From Trebonia sp035571275 (GTDB taxonomy: Bacteria > Actinomycetota > Actinomycetes > Streptosporangiales > Streptosporangiaceae): a stretch of DNA of 8,322 nt. Of this stretch, positions 6,514 through 8,322 are shown one piece after another. Each line of letters opens with the position of its first letter. Position 1 is the first letter of the stretch. Position numbers and translations under genes: made by a program. The DNA lies in NCBI GenBank assembly GCA_035571275.1, contig DATMKQ010000097.1, positions 1-8,322 of the forward strand, in the 5' to 3' direction. Below the pieces are notes generated by a model. The model saw only the letters and a list, made by a program, of their open reading frames with translations, searched no databases and was not told where the DNA came from.

Positions 6514-7428
6514 AGGCGCGAACGAACGACACCGCCGATCGTGCCGCGGCAGCGGGCGGTACCGATGTCGCCGCTGCCGCCGGCAGCACCGATCCCGATG
6601 TGGGGCTGCGAGCCGTGGCGGCGCTGCGGGTGCTCGCCGAGCGGCTGGAGATCTTGCAGGTCGACAATGCGCGGCGGCTCGGCTGGTCATGGCAGGACAT
6701 CGCGGAACGGCTCGGCGTGACCAAGCAGACCGTGCACCGCAAGCACGGCAGACGATCCCGGGGCCAGAGATGACGGGGATACGGCGATGACCCGGACCGC
6801 GAAGCGGGGACAGGGGCCCGAGGCCGGCACCAGGTGGCGGCTGACCCCGGAGGCACGAGCCATACCGCACGCCGCGTTCGGGCACGCCGTCCGGCTCGGT
6901 CACCCCTACGTCGGCGGCGAGCACCTCCTGCTCGCCCTGGCCGGCGCCGGTGACCCCGCCGCCGCCGTGCTGCACCGGCACGGGGTCACTCCGAAGCGCG
7001 CCGAGGATGAGGTGCTCCGGCTCTGGGGTGGCGGACTCTTCGGCGACCTGGACTCAGGCGCGCTCGCGGCGATCGGCGTCGACGTCGACGCGGTCCGCGC
7101 GCGAGTGACCGGCGGGTTCGACGCGGACGCCCTGCGGCGGGCCGGACAGCGAGCCCGGCGCCGCGAGCACGCCGGCTGGCGGCGGGACGGGCGGTGGGAT
7201 CCGCGACTCCGCCGAGGCGGACCTGGCCTGCACATGGACGGGGTGTTCCTGCCGAGCCGCGATGTCGGCAAGACCCTGCACCGCGCGCACCTGGCGGGAC
7301 AGGCGCGCCAAGACACGCGGATCGGCCTCGTCCACCTGGCGATCGGCCTGTTGTCGGTGACCGACGGCCTGGTGCCGCAGGTCCTCGCCGCCCTCGACGT
7401 GTCCCCGCGAGCACTGCGTGCGGAGCTC
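5863..7428 (+). repeat. Diverged tandem duplication of the Clp_N gene around the HTH gene
   Basis: Copy 1 (about 5863-6453) and copy 2 (about 6841-7428) align along their length with one 3-bp gap; at DNA level both begin CTGACCCCGGAGGC. The unit is offset by 978 bp. The HTH gene between the copies is single, and I see no second operator before copy 2, so only the coding part was duplicated or the second operator was lost. Confidence 0.75.
6504..6773 (+). CDS. Small helix-turn-helix DNA-binding protein
   Basis: An 89-aa protein with an Ala/Asp-rich, probably disordered N-terminus (1-33), a helix (LRAVAALRVLAERLEILQVDNARR, 35-58) and an HTH, GWSWQDIAERLGVTKQTVHR (60-79), ending in a basic tail. 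The pattern G-x-SW-x-x-I-x-x-x-x-GVTKQ is, as I recall, the same HTH type found at the N-terminus of mycobacterial ClpC2, where it is fused to Clp_N repeats; here it is a separate gene between two Clp_N genes. The ATG at 6504 overlaps the preceding gene by 10 nt, with GAGGGG (6493-6498) five bases upstream. The next gene follows after 13 bp. It is the best candidate for the protein that binds the two palindromes at 5723-5766, possibly with a Clp_N protein as sensor (inferred). Confidence 0.85.
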   Translation: MDVKARTNDTADRAAAAGGTDVAAAAGSTDPDVGLRAVAALRVLAERLEILQVDNARRLGWSWQDIAERLGVTKQTVHRKHGRRSRGQR

Positions 7429-7443
7429 GAAACCGTGCGGTGA
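6787..7443 (+). CDS. Clp_N-domain-only protein, copy 2
   Basis: A 218-aa paralogue of the protein at 5770-6513, again without an AAA+ domain. Over the first 58 domain residues (LTPEARAIPHAAF onward, residues 19-76) I count 48 identities to copy 1; later parts stay similar, with one single-residue gap near residue 160. It has the first repeat (19-76), the DLDSGALAAIGVDVDAV segment (88-103), an Arg-rich linker and a second repeat (164-214, including VHLAIGLLSVTDGLVPQVL). It lacks copy 1's long Pro/Ala leader and its C-terminal extension. CGGGGA (6774-6779) serves as ribosome site seven bases before the ATG. It is the last gene of the apparent operon; its 85-bp gap to the next gene holds no clear hairpin. 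Confidence 0.85.
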   Translation: MTRTAKRGQGPEAGTRWRLTPEARAIPHAAFGHAVRLGHPYVGGEHLLLALAGAGDPAAAVLHRHGVTPKRAEDEVLRLWGGGLFGDLDSGALAAIGVDVDAVRARVTGGFDADALRRAGQRARRREHAGWRRDGRWDPRLRRGGPGLHMDGVFLPSRDVGKTLHRAHLAGQARQDTRIGLVHLAIGLLSVTDGLVPQVLAALDVSPRALRAELETVR

Positions 7444-7527
7444 CGCACTGCCAGGGAGCCGGCGGGCGGGACGGCGCGCGCATAGCGTAATCTACGTCCG
7501 GGCCGATAACGGAGGACGGAACAGCGG

Positions 7528-7908
7528 ATGTACAAGCCTAGCCAGGAGGCGCTCGACAAGCACGCGGCGGATGTCGCCGAGGCCGCGGAGCGCGGAAAGC
7601 TGCTCGAAGTGGCGCGCGCGGCGGACCACGCCCTGCGGGCGGCGGAGGCCCGCAACGCCCCGGTCACGGAGCTGCACCGGCTGGCCATGGACCTCGACGC
7701 GGCGCTGACCGACGCCATGCGCGCCGCCTACGCGGCGCAGCGCGCCGCCATCGGCCCGCGCGGCTACGACGACCGGATCTACCACCGCAAGGCCAAGGCC
7801 AAGCCCGAGGTACACGTGCTCACCGGCGAAGCCGAGCGGCTGCTTACGCTCCGCGAGAACCACCGGCTGAACCGGATCCCCGAAGTCCCGCGCGTCCCAG
7901 CGGTCTGA
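7528..7908 (+). CDS. Hypothetical helical charged protein
   Basis: I do not recognise this 126-aa protein. It is rich in Ala, Glu and Arg and looks mostly helical: a helix-loop-helix block at 5-75 (ALDKHAADVAEAAERGKLLE, ELHRLAMDLDAALTDAMRAA), a basic Gly/Tyr segment (GPRGYDDRIYHRKAKAKPE, 77-95), another helix (EAERLLTLRENHRL) and a Pro/Val end. There are no membrane helices, signal or catalytic motif. The ATG at 7528 follows GGAGG (7511-7515) by 12 bases, longer than usual, with no alternative in-frame start nearby. TAATCT (7488-7493) might be a -10 box but has no -35 partner. GC-rich codon use supports a real gene. Relation to the Clp_N operon unknown. Confidence 0.7.
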   Translation: MYKPSQEALDKHAADVAEAAERGKLLEVARAADHALRAAEARNAPVTELHRLAMDLDAALTDAMRAAYAAQRAAIGPRGYDDRIYHRKAKAKPEVHVLTGEAERLLTLRENHRLNRIPEVPRVPAV

Positions 7909-8005
7909 CCGCACTCGCGAATGGCGTGACGGTGCCCGCAGTGCCTGCTTAGCGGCCGGCGGGACAGAGTCGGTCGGATACGTTCGGTATGATTGATGGT
8001 GGGTC

Positions 8006-8067
8006 AATAGTGATGAGCCGCTGGTAGACGGTCTGAACCAGCGAGTTGGCTCGTTCGTATCACTATT
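8006..8067. repeat. Long hairpin with bulges on one arm only
   Basis: The whole 5' arm, 8006-8025 (AATAGTGAT, GAGCC, GCTGGT), can pair without interruption. The 3' arm supplies ACCAGC (8037-8042), GGCTC (8048-8052) and ATCACTATT (8059-8067), separated by bulges of five (8043-8047) and six bases (8053-8058). That gives 20 base pairs around an 11-base loop that itself holds AGAC-G-GTCT. All pairs are Watson-Crick. It does not fold as a tRNA. It could be a structured RNA, a leader element or a DNA recognition site; no family recognised. Confidence 0.6.
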
Positions 8068-8136
8068 TGGGAAAGGTCCGCTGAACTCGCCGGCAAGTCG
8101 CTTGCGCTTACTGACGCCGCGGGGCAATCTTGTGAT

Positions 8137-8154
8137 AAGTGGTCTAGGCCACTT
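8137..8154. repeat. 18-bp near-perfect palindrome AAGTGGTCTAGGCCACTT
   Basis: Sixteen of 18 positions match the reverse complement, with perfect outer AAGTGG/CCACTT arms and a CTAG centre. It lies 91 bp before the small gene at 8246. A regulator binding site is plausible; a terminator is possible but no U-tract follows. Confidence 0.5.
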
Positions 8155-8245
8155 GACGGGGAAGGCGTTCACGACTCGTCGCGGAGCGTGATCGCCAGTC
8201 AGGTGACCTGGCCGTGGACTGCTGAAGAAAGCCAGGAGGCACGGA

Positions 8246-8322
8246 ATGTGCCCGCACATACCGAGGTGTCCGGACGCGACGGCACCCGACCGAGAAGCTG
8301 CGCACACGATTGCCAGCCACCT
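8246..8322 (+). CDS. DUF5999-like small protein, 3'-truncated by window end
   Basis: A perfect AGGAGG (8234-8239) lies six bases before ATG 8246, and the frame stays open for 25 codons to the window edge. The visible protein begins MCPHIPRCPDATAPDREAAH, which closely resembles the start of the short DUF5999 proteins of Streptomyces and relatives (MC-x-H-x-P-x-CP...A-DREAA) as I remember them. Family members are about 60-70 aa and of unknown function; Cys2, His4 and Cys8 could contribute to a metal site, but this is a guess. The 337-base region upstream, with its hairpin and palindrome, may hold its promoter or leader. Confidence 0.72.
   Translation, partial: MCPHIPRCPDATAPDREAAHTIASH

Larger units (their letters stand above)
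7909..8245. other. Noncoding region with hairpin, palindrome and possible promoter
   Basis: No convincing gene lies in these 337 bases. After the 126-aa gene there is a weak hairpin on its stop codon (GCGGT-CTG-ACCGC, 7900-7912). TATGAT (7988-7993) matches the -10 consensus at five of six positions but has no -35 partner. The structured element 8006-8067 and the palindrome 8137-8154 follow, then a smaller inverted repeat GCCAG/CTGGC (8194-8212). GC content falls in the middle of the region. It may be a long leader or regulatory zone for the gene at 8246. Confidence 0.6.

Noticed and set aside
6906..7718. Minus-strand open frame of 270 codons across the second Clp_N gene
   Set aside because: Arg/Ser/Pro-rich antisense shadow of well-supported Clp_N coding sequence; the same pattern appears opposite copy 1.
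8006..8067. Integron attC site
   Set aside because: One-sided bulges are similar, but the terminal core boxes (GTTRRRY and complement) are missing and no integrase or cassette array is present.
8000..8070. tRNA-like gene (GCTGGTAGA resembling a D-loop, GTTCGTATC resembling a T-loop)
   Set aside because: The pairing that exists is one long bulged hairpin; there is no cloverleaf, no 5-bp anticodon stem with 7-base loop, the invariant A58 position is T, and no CCA end follows.
7492..8307. Long minus-strand open frame of 271 codons
   Set aside because: It covers the 126-aa gene on the other strand, the structured noncoding region and the start of the DUF5999-like gene, with low-complexity shadow-type sequence; typical of GC-rich antisense frames.
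1..8322. CRISPR array, insertion sequence or rRNA/tRNA genes
   Set aside because: No regularly spaced repeats, transposase motifs, terminal inverted repeats or RNA gene signatures were seen.

Overview
The window reads as chromosomal or integrated DNA of a high-GC actinobacterium. Evidence: codons end mostly in G or C, genes start on GTG as well as ATG, two starts look leaderless, and the families are typical of the phylum (a DUF3089 lipoprotein, Clp_N-only proteins, a DUF5999-type small protein). I cannot name the genus. Two stretches depart from the GC-rich background: about 1550-3300 (43-57% GC in three 60-base lines counted by hand) and about 7970-8160 (52% in one line).

Layout. (1) 2-1474: the 3' part of an exporter-type ABC half-transporter, closed by a 12-bp hairpin over its stop codon. 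(2) 1690-3671: a two-gene cassette behind its own sigma70-like promoter. It holds a 508-aa protein with two membrane helices and a 117-aa helical protein. The first ends, and the second begins, with the same short pattern (ST-x-A-x-GD-x-A-x-A), which suggests that the two proteins stick to each other. (3) 3798-5675: a TetR-family repressor divergent from a secreted DUF3089 alpha/beta-hydrolase lipoprotein, with 30 bp between them that hold an imperfect palindrome. (4) 5723-7443: an operon-like set of two paralogous Clp_N-only proteins with a small helix-turn-helix protein between them. It sits behind an apparently leaderless promoter whose -35 and -10 boxes each lie in or over a copy of a 16-bp palindrome. 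(5) 7528-7908: an unrecognised helical, charged protein of 126 aa. (6) 7909-8245: a noncoding stretch with a long one-sided-bulge hairpin and an 18-bp palindrome. (7) 8246 to the end: the start of a DUF5999-like gene with a perfect ribosome binding site.

The two systems most worth attention are (2) and (4). Cassette (2) has the layout expected of a membrane effector and partner joined by a short homotypic beta motif, as in bacterial amyloid-signalling or conflict systems, but neither gene has an obvious catalytic domain and the function is unproven. Set (4) looks like a split, duplicated version of mycobacterial ClpC2, in which one chain carries an HTH and Clp_N repeats. By analogy it could be an autoregulated sensor or decoy for molecules that bind the ClpC N-domain. 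Both ideas are inferences from motifs and layout, not from searches.
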